In this document: positions 1-9,015 of the stretch, piece by piece
Position numbering within the stretch: position 1 is the first letter of the stretch
How the letters are laid out: each line of letters starts with the position of its first letter
Assembly: GCA_024640785.1 (NCBI GenBank)
Contig: JAHEEI010000010.1
Span: forward strand, 1 to 32,533
Origin: Pseudomonadota bacterium
Lineage (GTDB): Bacteria > Desulfobacterota > WTBG01 > CAIYCZ01 > CAIRTM01
Direction: 5' to 3'
DNA: 32,533 bases
Made by a program: the position numbers and the translations under genes
The notes under the pieces: model-generated
Databases searched by the model: none
What the model saw: the letters and a program-made list of their open reading frames with translations, nothing else
What the model was told of the DNA's origin: nothing

Positions 1-525
1 TCCGGTTTTATCCTCCCACCAGGCACCTAGATCCTTAAGCAGTACAAGTCCGTAATCCTCAAAAGTAAATCTCCCCTCATGAATAACAACACCGGCATCA
101 ACCTCATTGTTTGAAACCGCCGGCATTATTTCATCAAATTTCATATAAATCTTATTTTTTATTTCCGGCAGGTAAAGAGAAAAGAGAAGATTTGCGGTTG
201 TAAGTTCACCCGGGAGCGCTATACGGATATCCCCGGACTTAAGATCTGAAATACCCGGGTTTACAACTACTATTGGGCCGCACCCCCTGCCAAGGGCACC
301 CCCCGCGTTTAAAAGTTTGTATTTTTCTTTTATAAAACCATAAGCAAAAAAAGAAACCTTAATAACATCCATCTTGGCATTCAATGCTATCCTGTTCAGC
401 TCGGAAATATCCTTGAGCAACCAGCTCACGGAAGGAACATCTTTTATTCTTCCGTTTATCCATGCATCAAAAATAAAGGTGTCATTGGGACAAGTTGAAA
501 TCCCAAGCGTTAAATTTTTTATCAT
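1..525 (-). CDS. mqnD: 1,4-dihydroxy-6-naphthoate synthase (MqnD), 3' part truncated by window edge
   Basis: My minus-strand translation from ATG at 525: MIKNLTLGISTCPNDTFIFDAWINGRIKDVPSVSWLLKDISELNRIALNAKMDVIKVSFFAYGFI...GGALGRGCGPIVV... The LGISTCPNDTFIFDAW start is characteristic of MqnD; mqnB lies immediately upstream on the same strand. Confidence 0.9.
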   Translation of the reverse strand, partial: MIKNLTLGISTCPNDTFIFDAWINGRIKDVPSVSWLLKDISELNRIALNAKMDVIKVSFFAYGFIKEKYKLLNAGGALGRGCGPIVVVNPGISDLKSGDIRIALPGELTTANLLFSLYLPEIKNKIYMKFDEIMPAVSNNEVDAGVVIHEGRFTFEDYGLVLLKDLGAWWEDKTG

Positions 526-578
526 AAATCTTCTAACTTTCCTTCCTGAAATATGCCGTAAGCTCACTTATTAAAATA

Positions 579-1277
579 TTAACCACAGATCTCTTTCCAA
601 AAGACCTTTTGTGCCGCCTCTGCCGCTTCCTTCAGCCTCCAGTTCCTGTAATTTCGGTCACCACAAAGATTTGATATCCCCCTGATCGCGGTACATGGTA
701 TATTCGCTCTGCAAGCCATAAGGGCTACTGCGGCTGTCTCCATATCTTCAGCCACAAGCATCTCTTTAGATTCAAAACGTTTCCTGATCTTTTCCGCCTG
801 TGCTGCATCACCTGAGACAGCAGAAAGGGACAGAAACATTCCTCTTAAAAAAGATTTATCAACTATCCCGTCACTGAGAGGAAAAATATTATAGACTTCC
901 TCCCCATCATCTGTTAAATAAAACGGCAACCCAATATCTTCCATATCCTGATAACCATTCTCAGTCTCAACACCGGCATCCGCAAAAACAGCCGACCTTC
1001 CGGTAATAACTTTAGTTAACAGGTCTAAATCACTTGAATAGACTCCGCAAACCCCGATATTAAATATATGTTCAGGACGAAATCTTTTGATTGACAAAGC
1101 AGATGCTGCTGAAACATTGGCAAGACCGGGACCGCTCTCAACAATTTGAATATTATTTCTGTTTTTCTTCACATTATAGACATTAAAGCCAAGTATTTTT
1201 TCCACAAACCGGCATCCGGGCACTTCAAGCAGAAATGATATTTCAAGATTTGTTGCTGCCAGAACAATTGCTTCCAT
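579..1277 (-). CDS. mqnB: Futalosine hydrolase (MqnB), nucleoside phosphorylase fold
   Basis: ORF 232 aa; SGPGLANVSAASAL, GDAAQAEKIRKRF and MLVAEDMETAAVALMACRANIPCTAIRGISNLCGDRNYRNW motifs typical of futalosine hydrolase; adjacent to mqnD. Confidence 0.88.
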   Translation of the reverse strand: MEAIVLAATNLEISFLLEVPGCRFVEKILGFNVYNVKKNRNNIQIVESGPGLANVSAASALSIKRFRPEHIFNIGVCGVYSSDLDLLTKVITGRSAVFADAGVETENGYQDMEDIGLPFYLTDDGEEVYNIFPLSDGIVDKSFLRGMFLSLSAVSGDAAQAEKIRKRFESKEMLVAEDMETAAVALMACRANIPCTAIRGISNLCGDRNYRNWRLKEAAEAAQKVFWKEICG

Positions 1278-1298
1278 TAAACCCCTTATAATGTTTTT

Positions 1299-1318
1299 TT
1301 GTTTAGCCTACTAAACAA
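1299..1318. promoter_or_regulatory. Perfect dyad TTGTTTAG-CCTA-CTAAACAA just upstream of mqnB (possible operator)
   Basis: 8-bp arms 1299-1306 and 1311-1318 with 4-nt spacer, about 22 bp upstream of the mqnB start codon (minus strand). Confidence 0.35.
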
Positions 1319-1591
1319 TTTATATGAAAGCTAGAATTTTTTATCTTTCTTATTCAGATAATTATTGTTACTGATAATCTGTTATCAATTATAAATGACT
1401 TTTATAAAAAATTTTTATATAATAGGACTAAAATCGACTAAGACTTTAAGGATTCCACCTATTAAATTTTCTTACGAATGCACTCGGACAATTAAAAGTC
1501 GCGTCAGTGGTCATATTTCTTTACAGACCCCAATGCAGTCATCAGGGATTACAAGCAATAAAGTAATGGAAATAATAAGGCTGCTATTCAA

Positions 1592-4500
1592 ATGAATCAG
1601 AACCAGACAATTAATATACTCTCTTCCCTTTTTAAACTAATAAAACCCTCCAGATCAAATCTGTTTTATCTCTTAACATTTCTTTCTTTTGCTGCTTATT
1701 TACTTATCTTTTTTTTACTGCTGGGCAAGACTGGGAAAACGCTTTCTGTAGGCACCGTAATTCCAGTCTTGACAATTGGAGGGCTTTATGGGTTTATGCC
1801 TGCGGTATGCAGCTATCTCCTTTTTATATGCATAAACAGTTTATTGTATTCCTTAGTCGGAGCCAGCTATTTTAATGACAGTTTATTTACCGTACCCGGT
1901 TTTATAGGCTCCATTAGCGTTCTTATTTGCGGCGCTGTTGTAGGGAAAATGCGCAATTTAAGCGTAAAACTTAAAAACATTAATGAACAGCTGAACAAGG
2001 AGATTTCATCAAGAAAAAAAGCTGCTAAAGAGGCCGGGAAAACAAAAAAATATTTCCAACACCTGATCAGCATATCACCCGATCCTATTGTTATAACTGA
2101 CACCGATGGAATTATAACCAGAGCCAACTATGCTTTTCATTCAATGCTGGGCTATACAGAAGAGAGTCTTATTGATACCCCTATATATGATCATTATGGA
2201 TTTGAAGGGACTTTTGAATGCACCACAGGTGAAGAAATATGCCTGAACGAGGACGCCCTTTTTAAACAATATGATAAATTTATCGAATTATCAAACGATG
2301 GGAAAAAGTTTAATATAAAAAGATACTTCCTCAGGAAAGATAAAAAGCTTGTTCCCACAGATCAAAATATTGTTTTTCTGGAGGATGAGAATGGAAACGC
2401 AACCGGAGCATTCAGTATAATAAGAGATATTACCGAACAGATAAAAAGCTCACTTGATATCATCAAATCAAAAGAAGAGCTGGAAAACTTCATTAACCTC
2501 TCACTTGATCCTGTCATTATAACCGATCAGCAAGGCAGAATCATGAAAACAAACAAAGCATTCTGCACAATGCTGGGCCGTGATGAACCTGAATTGCTTA
2601 AAAAATATATCCATGATTTTACGGTAAAAGAGCCGGGCACCTATGAATCCACAATAGGCGAGTCAATCATTGTTGAAGAGGATTTTTTCATCGATGCAAC
2701 AAATAAAATTTCCGAGCTTTTTGAAACGGATAAACTGTCAAACTGGGACGCATTTTATAAAAACAAAAACAATAAGATCATTCCGACCACACAAAATAAT
2801 GTTGTCTATCGAAATGAAAAAGGAGAAATGATAGGTGTTTTTGCCATCCTTCATGATATTTCTGAGCAAAAAAAAGCTGAGCTTGAAATACTGAAGGCAA
2901 AGGAAGAAGCTGAGTCAGCAAACAAGGCAAAAGGTCAGTTCCTGGCCAACATGAGCCATGAGATACGCACCCCTATGAATGGTATCATAGGCATGATTAG
3001 TCTTTTGCTCGACACAGAACTTACCCCAAAACAGCAAAGTTATTCTGAAATCATTAAAAAGAGCGCTGATTCCCTTATATCCATTATAAATGATATTCTG
3101 GATTTTTCAAAATTTGAAGCAGGCAAATTGGATCCCGAAATAATAGCATTTGATTTTCGAACTCTTATGGATGATATTAATGATGCCTTTGCAATCAGAG
3201 CGCATGAAAAAAACCTGGGTTATAACTGCCTTGTCAAAAATGATGTCCCTTCACTCCTCATGGGAGACCCCGGCCGTCTGCGTCAAATCCTTAACAACCT
3301 CATAGGTAATGCGATAAAATTTACATTGGAGGGTGAAATAACAATCAACGTGCGGCTGGAAAAGGAAACATATTCTTCTGTATTGCTTCATTTCAGCATT
3401 ATTGATTCAGGGATAGGCATCTCTGAAGATAAGACTGGTAATCTTTTTAAAGAGTTTACCCAAGCGGACGCCTCAACAACACGAAGGTTCGGAGGTACAG
3501 GGCTTGGTCTGACAATTTCAAAACAGTTATGCGAAGCAATGGGCGGAGAGATAGGCTTTAAAAGTGCAGAAGGCAAGGGTTCAACATTCTGGTTTTCCAC
3601 TGTTTTAAAAAAACAGAACAAAATTTCTCAGGACACAGCAATTGTCTCTGAAGAACATATACGAGGTAAACGCATTTTAATTGCGGACAAAAACAAAACC
3701 AACCAATTGGTCCTAAAGGAGCAGCTCAAAAAATTGGGCTGTCTGACAGATGAAACACTAGACGGCGTATCCGCACTCAAAAAACTCCTCAGCGCAAAAA
3801 AGGGGGGGGCTCCTTTTGATTTCGCAATCATTGATCCTGAAATGCCTAAAATGAACGGAGTAGAGCTGACAAAATTAATCAAAGCTGACAAAATGCTTAA
3901 AGATACATTAATCGTGATAATAGTATCCGCTGGACAAAGAGGCGATGCTTCAACACTCGAAAAATTGGGCGCTTCCGCCTATCTTGTAAAGCCAGTAAAG
4001 CAAACCCACCTTAAATATTGTTTGCTCACTCTCACCATGGAAAAACAACTTTCAAAAAACCTCTCCCATGAACACATTGTCACCCGCCATAGCCTTTCTG
4101 AAAAACAAAAGCATGCGAAGAAGATACTTCTGGCAGAAGACAACCAGACAAACAGTGCTGTGGCAGTTGGAATACTTGAGAAATTAGGATATAGGGCAAA
4201 CACAGTTGAAAACGGGATTGAAGCAATAAAAGAACTTTCAAATAACCATTATGATCTTGTTCTTATGGATATTCAAATGCCTGAAATGGACGGATTTGAA
4301 GCCACTGAAATAATCCGAAACCCCACCTCCTCTGTAAAAAATCACGGGGTACCTATTATTGCCATGACAGCCCATGCCGGAAAAAGATACAAAGATAAAT
4401 GCATTGCGTGTGGCATGAATAACTATATATCAAAACCTATTGAACCGAAAATTCTTATTGAAACAATGGAAAAGATATTTAACAATCCTGCGCTCGTACA

Positions 4501-4873
4501 GATGAATACAGCATCAAGTCAGAAGCCAAAGATCATAATCTTTGATAAACAATCCCTGTTGAGCAGACTTTGCAACGATGAAAAAATGCTTATTGAACTT
4601 GTTAGCATCTTCATCGAAACTATTCCAAATAAAATAAATGAGCTTAAAACCGCCTGTGGGAAAGAAGCCCTTGAGGATATAAAAAGAATTGCACATTCGA
4701 TGAAAGGGTCAACCTCAACCATAGGAGCACTGACCATGCAGGATATCTCACTTAAAATTGAGGAGGCTGCAGCAAGTTCTGACGTTGAAAAGGCAGCTCA
4801 GCTAATAAATGAGCTCGATGCTGAATTTAATAAATTGAGGCTTCACCTTGAAAAATCAGTAATAAATGGGTAG
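1592..4873 (+). CDS. Hybrid sensor histidine kinase (N-terminal TM helices, two PAS, HisKA, HATPase_c, two REC, Hpt), BarA-like architecture
   Basis: ORF 1093 aa; hydrophobic N-terminus; two PAS-like units ([40 protein letters not shown]); H-box [20 protein letters not shown]-box [17 protein letters not shown]-boxes DSGIGI and [17 protein letters not shown]2 LLAEDNQTN...[16 protein letters not shown]...SKP; Hpt [15 protein letters not shown]. Confidence 0.95.
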   Translation: MNQNQTINILSSLFKLIKPSRSNLFYLLTFLSFAAYLLIFFLLLGKTGKTLSVGTVIPVLTIGGLYGFMPAVCSYLLFICINSLLYSLVGASYFNDSLFTVPGFIGSISVLICGAVVGKMRNLSVKLKNINEQLNKEISSRKKAAKEAGKTKKYFQHLISISPDPIVITDTDGIITRANYAFHSMLGYTEESLIDTPIYDHYGFEGTFECTTGEEICLNEDALFKQYDKFIELSNDGKKFNIKRYFLRKDKKLVPTDQNIVFLEDENGNATGAFSIIRDITEQIKSSLDIIKSKEELENFINLSLDPVIITDQQGRIMKTNKAFCTMLGRDEPELLKKYIHDFTVKEPGTYESTIGESIIVEEDFFIDATNKISELFETDKLSNWDAFYKNKNNKIIPTTQNNVVYRNEKGEMIGVFAILHDISEQKKAELEILKAKEEAESANKAKGQFLANMSHEIRTPMNGIIGMISLLLDTELTPKQQSYSEIIKKSADSLISIINDILDFSKFEAGKLDPEIIAFDFRTLMDDINDAFAIRAHEKNLGYNCLVKNDVPSLLMGDPGRLRQILNNLIGNAIKFTLEGEITINVRLEKETYSSVLLHFSIIDSGIGISEDKTGNLFKEFTQADASTTRRFGGTGLGLTISKQLCEAMGGEIGFKSAEGKGSTFWFSTVLKKQNKISQDTAIVSEEHIRGKRILIADKNKTNQLVLKEQLKKLGCLTDETLDGVSALKKLLSAKKGGAPFDFAIIDPEMPKMNGVELTKLIKADKMLKDTLIVIIVSAGQRGDASTLEKLGASAYLVKPVKQTHLKYCLLTLTMEKQLSKNLSHEHIVTRHSLSEKQKHAKKILLAEDNQTNSAVAVGILEKLGYRANTVENGIEAIKELSNNHYDLVLMDIQMPEMDGFEATEIIRNPTSSVKNHGVPIIAMTAHAGKRYKDKCIACGMNNYISKPIEPKILIETMEKIFNNPALVQMNTASSQKPKIIIFDKQSLLSRLCNDEKMLIELVSIFIETIPNKINELKTACGKEALEDIKRIAHSMKGSTSTIGALTMQDISLKIEEAAASSDVEKAAQLINELDAEFNKLRLHLEKSVING

Positions 4874-4899
4874 TACGTCATAAAAAACAGCGGACGAGG

Positions 4900-5340
4900 C
4901 TAAAAGAAACTATGCCTTGAAAGTAGTCTTCTCAACATATTAACTACCTGCCCCATAATTTCTTCAGCATGGCCAACATCAATATTTAAAATCATGCGAC
5001 TCCGTATCCATCTTATAGAGCATTCAATCAACGCCCCTGACCATACCGCTCATCATTTTAACCAAATCTGCCACATAAAGTATATCTGCCAGGCTGTTTC
5101 CGGTTGACCTTGGATAATGGAGATACGGATGGCAGTAATTATATGTTCTGCTATTCGCCACTTTTCACAAATATCTGAAACTATTTCTGCATGATCAAAC
5201 CCATGAATCTTACATTCAGCTGGAAGAAAAGACAGGCCTCCGGGTTCCATGAACATTTAAAATATCTTTTCTTTCCTTCATATACGGACTCAAAATACGC
5301 TTTTGCCTACATCATGAATAAGATATGCTCAGCTTTTATA
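4900..5340 (-). pseudogene. Decayed HDOD/HD-domain protein (C-terminal part)
   Basis: Minus-strand conceptual translation: AYLIHDVGKSVF*VRI*RKEKIF*MFMEPGGLSFLPAECKIHGFDHAEIVSDICEKWRIAEHIITAIR, then a frame change to HYPRSTGNSLADILYVADLVKMMSGMVRGVD*MLYKMDTE. HDVGK, GFDHAEI, EKW and ADLVKMM match the HDOD pattern; several in-frame stops and at least one frameshift. Confidence 0.8.
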
Positions 5341-5436
5341 AAATTCGGACAACAGCACAAAGGTAAGCTAAATTATTCTAAATTTTGGTCATTTTATTTT
5401 CTTGACCAATCAAAGTCTTTAAAATATTTTTAAAAC

Positions 5437-6234
5437 ATGTCTGAACCAAACATAATAACGCTGATAACAGATTTTGGCATTTATGACCCCTATGTCGGGA
5501 TAATGAAAGGCGTCATCCTTTCCATTAACCCTAAAGCTAAAATTATTGACATTACCCACAGCATACCTCCCCAGGATATAATCTGCGCCGGATTAACCAT
5601 AAAAAACTCCTTTTCATTTTTTCCTGAAAAAACAATTCACCTCGCTGTTGTTGATCCAGGAGTTGGGAGTAAAAGACTTCCCATCCTTATCAAAACAGAA
5701 AAATACTTTTTTATCGGTCCAGATAACGGACTTTTCAGCAGTATTATTTCAAATGAAAAAACAGAAAACATAATTGAGATCACAAACAAAAACTATTCCC
5801 TGAAAAAAATAAGCCGCACTTTTCATGGAAGAGACATCTTCGCCCCGGCTGCAGCACACCTGTCAACAGGTAAAAAAATTGATGCCTTTGGCTCCGCTTT
5901 AAAAAATCCAATCATCATACCCTTTCCCGAACCCTGTATTTTAAACAGTCATGAGGCAGAAGGTGAAGTTGTTCATATTGATTGCTTTGGAAACCTTCTT
6001 ACCAACATCAGCGCTTCTTTCCTTGAAGAAATTGCCGGCACAAAATCTTTTTTCCTTGAAGTAAACAATATACCGATATCAAGGATATTGCCCTATTACG
6101 CAGCCGCAGAGGAAGATGAGCTGTTTTGCATAATCGGAAGCAGCGACACTCTTGAAATCTCCATTAAAAACAGTAATGCTCAAAAAAGCACCGGGATAAA
6201 AAGAGGAGATAAAGTAAGAATAATTTACAATTAA
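5437..6234 (+). CDS. SAM hydroxide adenosyltransferase (DUF62 / SAM hydrolase family)
   Basis: ORF 265 aa; ITLITDFGIYDPYVGIMKGVI...ITHSIPPQDI...AVVDPGVGS.RLPILIKT...FIGPDNGLFS...FHGRDIFAPAAAHL...IDCFGNLLTNI are family hallmarks. Confidence 0.93.
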   Translation: MSEPNIITLITDFGIYDPYVGIMKGVILSINPKAKIIDITHSIPPQDIICAGLTIKNSFSFFPEKTIHLAVVDPGVGSKRLPILIKTEKYFFIGPDNGLFSSIISNEKTENIIEITNKNYSLKKISRTFHGRDIFAPAAAHLSTGKKIDAFGSALKNPIIIPFPEPCILNSHEAEGEVVHIDCFGNLLTNISASFLEEIAGTKSFFLEVNNIPISRILPYYAAAEEDELFCIIGSSDTLEISIKNSNAQKSTGIKRGDKVRIIYN

Positions 6235-6236
6235 AA

Positions 6237-6581
6237 ATGAAAATTGACGGCTACACTTTAGGCTCTATAACAATTAACAGAAAAATCTATCAAAAAGGCA
6301 TTATCGTCTTTCCTGAAAAAGTACTTCCCAACTGGATAAGAATAAAAAGTAATTCACTGGAACTGGGAGACATAAAAGAAATCATCGCCAATAATCCAGA
6401 AACATTAATCATCGGAACCGGAGCATATGGATCAATAACTGTACCTTCCTCAACAAGAAATGCGTTAAGCAAAAGAAGGATCAAAGTCATTGCAGAAAAC
6501 ACAAAAAATGCTTGCGCTCTTTTTAATGAACATATAAAAAATAACATAAAAACCGTGGGGGCTTTTCACCTCACTTGCTAA
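6237..6581 (+). CDS. Mth938/NDUFAF3-domain protein
   Basis: ORF 114 aa: IDGYTLGSITINRKIYQKGIIVFPEKVLPNW...LIIGTGAYGSITVPSSTRNALSKRRIKVIAENTKNACALFNEHIK..KTVGAFHLTC, typical of the Mth938 family. Confidence 0.85.
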   Translation: MKIDGYTLGSITINRKIYQKGIIVFPEKVLPNWIRIKSNSLELGDIKEIIANNPETLIIGTGAYGSITVPSSTRNALSKRRIKVIAENTKNACALFNEHIKNNIKTVGAFHLTC

Positions 6582-6592
6582 ATGGAATAAAA

Positions 6593-7354
6593 ATGAATCT
6601 AAACGGAAAAGTAGCCATTGTCACAGGCGCCAGCAGAGGAATCGGCAAAGCAATCGCAATTGAATTGGCAATAAATGGAGCTGCGGTTGTGGTGGCATCA
6701 AGAACCCAGAAACAGCTGAAAAACATAAAGGGCACCATCCACCAGACAGTGGAAGAAATAAAGACATTTGGAGGGAATGCCCTCGCTGTTGAAGCAAAGG
6801 TCACAAAAGCTGAAACGATTGAAAATATGGTTCAACAAACCATAGAGAACTTTAACCGTATTGACATCCTTGTAAACAATGCCGCGACTAACCATCCTGC
6901 GCGCTTTAAAGACATCGCGCAGAACCTTTGGGACAAAATAATGGAAACTAACCTGAGGGGTTTAGTCCTCTGCACCAGAGCTGTGCTGCCTCAGATGATA
7001 AAACAGAAATATGGTCATATTATCAACATCTCCTCTGTAGTGGCAGAGAAGACAGGCCACAAACCATTTACCGGTCTGGCCTATGATGTAAGCAAGGCTG
7101 CTGTAAACAGGCTTACCCTTGGACTTTCAGAGGAATTGAAAGAATATCATATTGCTGTAAACGCATTAATGCCTGATAACACAGACACAGAAGGCTGGGC
7201 CTATTTAAATCCGGACCTGGACCGGTCAGGCTGGGCAAAACCGGAAACATGGGGAAAGTATACTGTTCTTGTTGCTGCGCAGACCCCGAATGCCTTTACC
7301 GGAAACCTGCTGACCGAAGACATGTTGAAAGCTCTGATTCAGAAACAATTTTAA
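6593..7354 (+). CDS. Short-chain dehydrogenase/reductase (SDR)
   Basis: MNLNGKVAIVTGASRGIGKAIA (TGxxxGxG), ILVNNAATN, INISSVV, YDVSKAAV (YxxxK). The start at 6593 fits the GKVAIVTG start better than the upstream ATG at 6575. Confidence 0.92.
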   Translation: MNLNGKVAIVTGASRGIGKAIAIELAINGAAVVVASRTQKQLKNIKGTIHQTVEEIKTFGGNALAVEAKVTKAETIENMVQQTIENFNRIDILVNNAATNHPARFKDIAQNLWDKIMETNLRGLVLCTRAVLPQMIKQKYGHIINISSVVAEKTGHKPFTGLAYDVSKAAVNRLTLGLSEELKEYHIAVNALMPDNTDTEGWAYLNPDLDRSGWAKPETWGKYTVLVAAQTPNAFTGNLLTEDMLKALIQKQF

Positions 7355-7767
7355 AAATATCTTTTCTATTTAAAATAATTATTTATAAGATAATTATATT
7401 ATTTTTTGCATTCCCTATTACTACAGAAAGTACAAAACTTTCCGGGACAAATGAAGGTTAAAGTTATTATCACAACTGTTGACTTTTTAAGTTCCCTAAT
7501 TTTTTAAGAATACCTGTACTAATCTTAACTTTTCATCTTGTTTAATCTTTTCCTTTTAAATCTTCCCCCAGATTTTTATATAGATGTATTACCCATGAAA
7601 AATCCTACTGTGACATTCTAAAAGTATTGTGGAATTTTTTTTGGGTCAAACTTAACATTCAATCTGTATTGTGCAATCACTACGGGAATGAACAGACCGC
7701 AGGTCCTTTGCAGAATGTGTAACTTTTAGCATGAAATGATGATACACGCTATGTAGACAAAAAAGAA

Positions 7768-7802
7768 AACGCAGGAGTCTCTTTTTTTCAGACTCCTGCG
7801 TT
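7768..7802 (-). terminator. Intrinsic terminator for the lipocalin gene
   Basis: 13-bp stem aacgcaggagtct (7768-7780) / agactcctgcgtt (7790-7802); on the minus strand followed by ttcttttttg. Downstream of the minus-strand ORF ending at 7902. Confidence 0.8.
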
Positions 7803-7901
7803 CGCTATTTAGTGGCATCTTTAATGAGGAAGGTCATTTTACTTGGATTTACCACCTTCTTTCTTTTTCTTGCCTTGGCTTACTTTGCTTTTGTTATGGT
7901 T

Positions 7902-8687
7902 TTACTCCTCTGGCTGAGGCGTAAGTATGATTTTCCCCGGATCAAAACACTGCATAGTAAGTCTATCGATAATATCCTGGTAGACAGATTCTTCCATGGT
8001 TGGTGTACGACTGAGGATGAATAATGAGCTCCTATTGGAGTTGGTCACCACCGCGTAGGAATAGTCTTCAGCCAGCTCGATGATCCAGTACTCGGCTTCG
8101 TCGGTAATGCCGAAGTCGGGAAAGCTTACAGCAAGTTTTGCATTGGTTTCCTCGTCCACTACCCGGGCAATCCCTTCTATCATAACCGGTGTACCGTCTA
8201 AGCCACCAACAATTCCCTTATTTACTACTTTGACCGTACCATCTTGATTAAGCGTGTATTCAGCCGTTACCCCTGCGAGATCTCCTATACGAGGATCAAT
8301 ATACGATGCAATTTGGTACCATAAGCCGAGATATCGCTCAACATCCACATAATCCACTGTCTCTACTGGCGTGAACCGTGTTGCACAGCGCTGAATAGCA
8401 CCTTTCTCTCTACCATCTATCAAGCCATCTTTCCTCCACTCATTGGTGAGTTTTGATACACAACTTTGAAAATTTCCAAGGTTTTTTGTGCCAGATGCAC
8501 ATTCTTCAATCAAATCACTCATTGTGACAGTCATTTCTGTTGCCGTGGAGGGAATTTCTACGTCCATCACTCCCGTATCGCAATTACAAATCTGTAATGG
8601 CTCTTCACAAGCAGCGAGACAGGGATAGAGAGCAGAAATGGTGAGACATAAATTAACGCAAAACAATACTGACGCAAACTTTTTCAT
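7902..8687 (-). CDS. Exported lipocalin (Blc-like) with Cys-containing N-terminal extension
   Basis: Signal peptide MKKFASVLFCVNLCLTISALYPCLAACEE; lipocalin signature VDVERYLGLWYQIASY, later YSYAVVTNSNRSSLFILSRTPTM. ORF annotated to 8705; ATG at 8687 gives the better signal peptide. Confidence 0.88.
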   Translation of the reverse strand: MKKFASVLFCVNLCLTISALYPCLAACEEPLQICNCDTGVMDVEIPSTATEMTVTMSDLIEECASGTKNLGNFQSCVSKLTNEWRKDGLIDGREKGAIQRCATRFTPVETVDYVDVERYLGLWYQIASYIDPRIGDLAGVTAEYTLNQDGTVKVVNKGIVGGLDGTPVMIEGIARVVDEETNAKLAVSFPDFGITDEAEYWIIELAEDYSYAVVTNSNRSSLFILSRTPTMEESVYQDIIDRLTMQCFDPGKIILTPQPEE

Positions 8688-8771
8688 AACATTATATCCT
8701 TTCATTTTAAATTAATATGGTTGGTGTTAAGATATTTCTGATAAATATTTAAAATATTAATACCTTATAAT

Positions 8772-8813
8772 AAGCTATATAATATTAATTATCTTATTTA
8801 TATTATATAGCTT
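8772..8813. repeat. 14-bp perfect inverted repeat with 14-nt loop
   Basis: Left arm aagctatataatat (8772-8785), right arm atattatatagctt (8800-8813), spacer taattatcttattt. Confidence 0.7.
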
Positions 8814-8862
8814 TAATTTTTATATTTTACAATCTTTTTTTGATTTTTACGGAGGCACAATC

Positions 8863-9015
8863 ATGAGTAAAGCCTCGCTATCTGAACGCTCAGATCACTA
8901 TCGGCCGCGCAATCTGCAATCATCTCAGTATTATCAGTGCATTGAAGACAATTTCGCAACACTCGAGCACGTCTATGATGAGCGGTTCAATCGTCAATAC
9001 GGACGACATCAAAGT
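8863..9015 (+). pseudogene. N-terminal fragment of an IS91-like transposase
   Basis: Translation DHYRPRNLQSSQYYQCIEDNFATLEHVYDERFNRQYG resembles the N-terminus of IS91-family zinc-binding transposases (YxPRxPxxSxxYQxxEDxxExxxxVYDERFxxxYG); homology is lost after about 9010. Confidence 0.6.

Noticed and set aside
1395-1595. 66-aa plus-strand ORF upstream of the kinase
   Set aside because: No recognisable family and unusual composition; may be chance. Could contain a leader peptide but no supporting evidence.
1867-4737. Several minus-strand ORFs (1867..2127, 3388..3621, 3628..3891, 3979..4203, 4514..4696, 4519..4737)
   Set aside because: All antisense to the clear hybrid kinase; no recognisable motifs.
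5191-5433. 80-aa plus-strand ORF before the SAM hydrolase
   Set aside because: Antisense to the HDOD pseudogene, which explains the sequence better.
7375-7397. ataattat...ataattat as an SDR terminator followed by T6
   Set aside because: Pure A/T arms that are self-palindromic; too weak to call as an intrinsic terminator.
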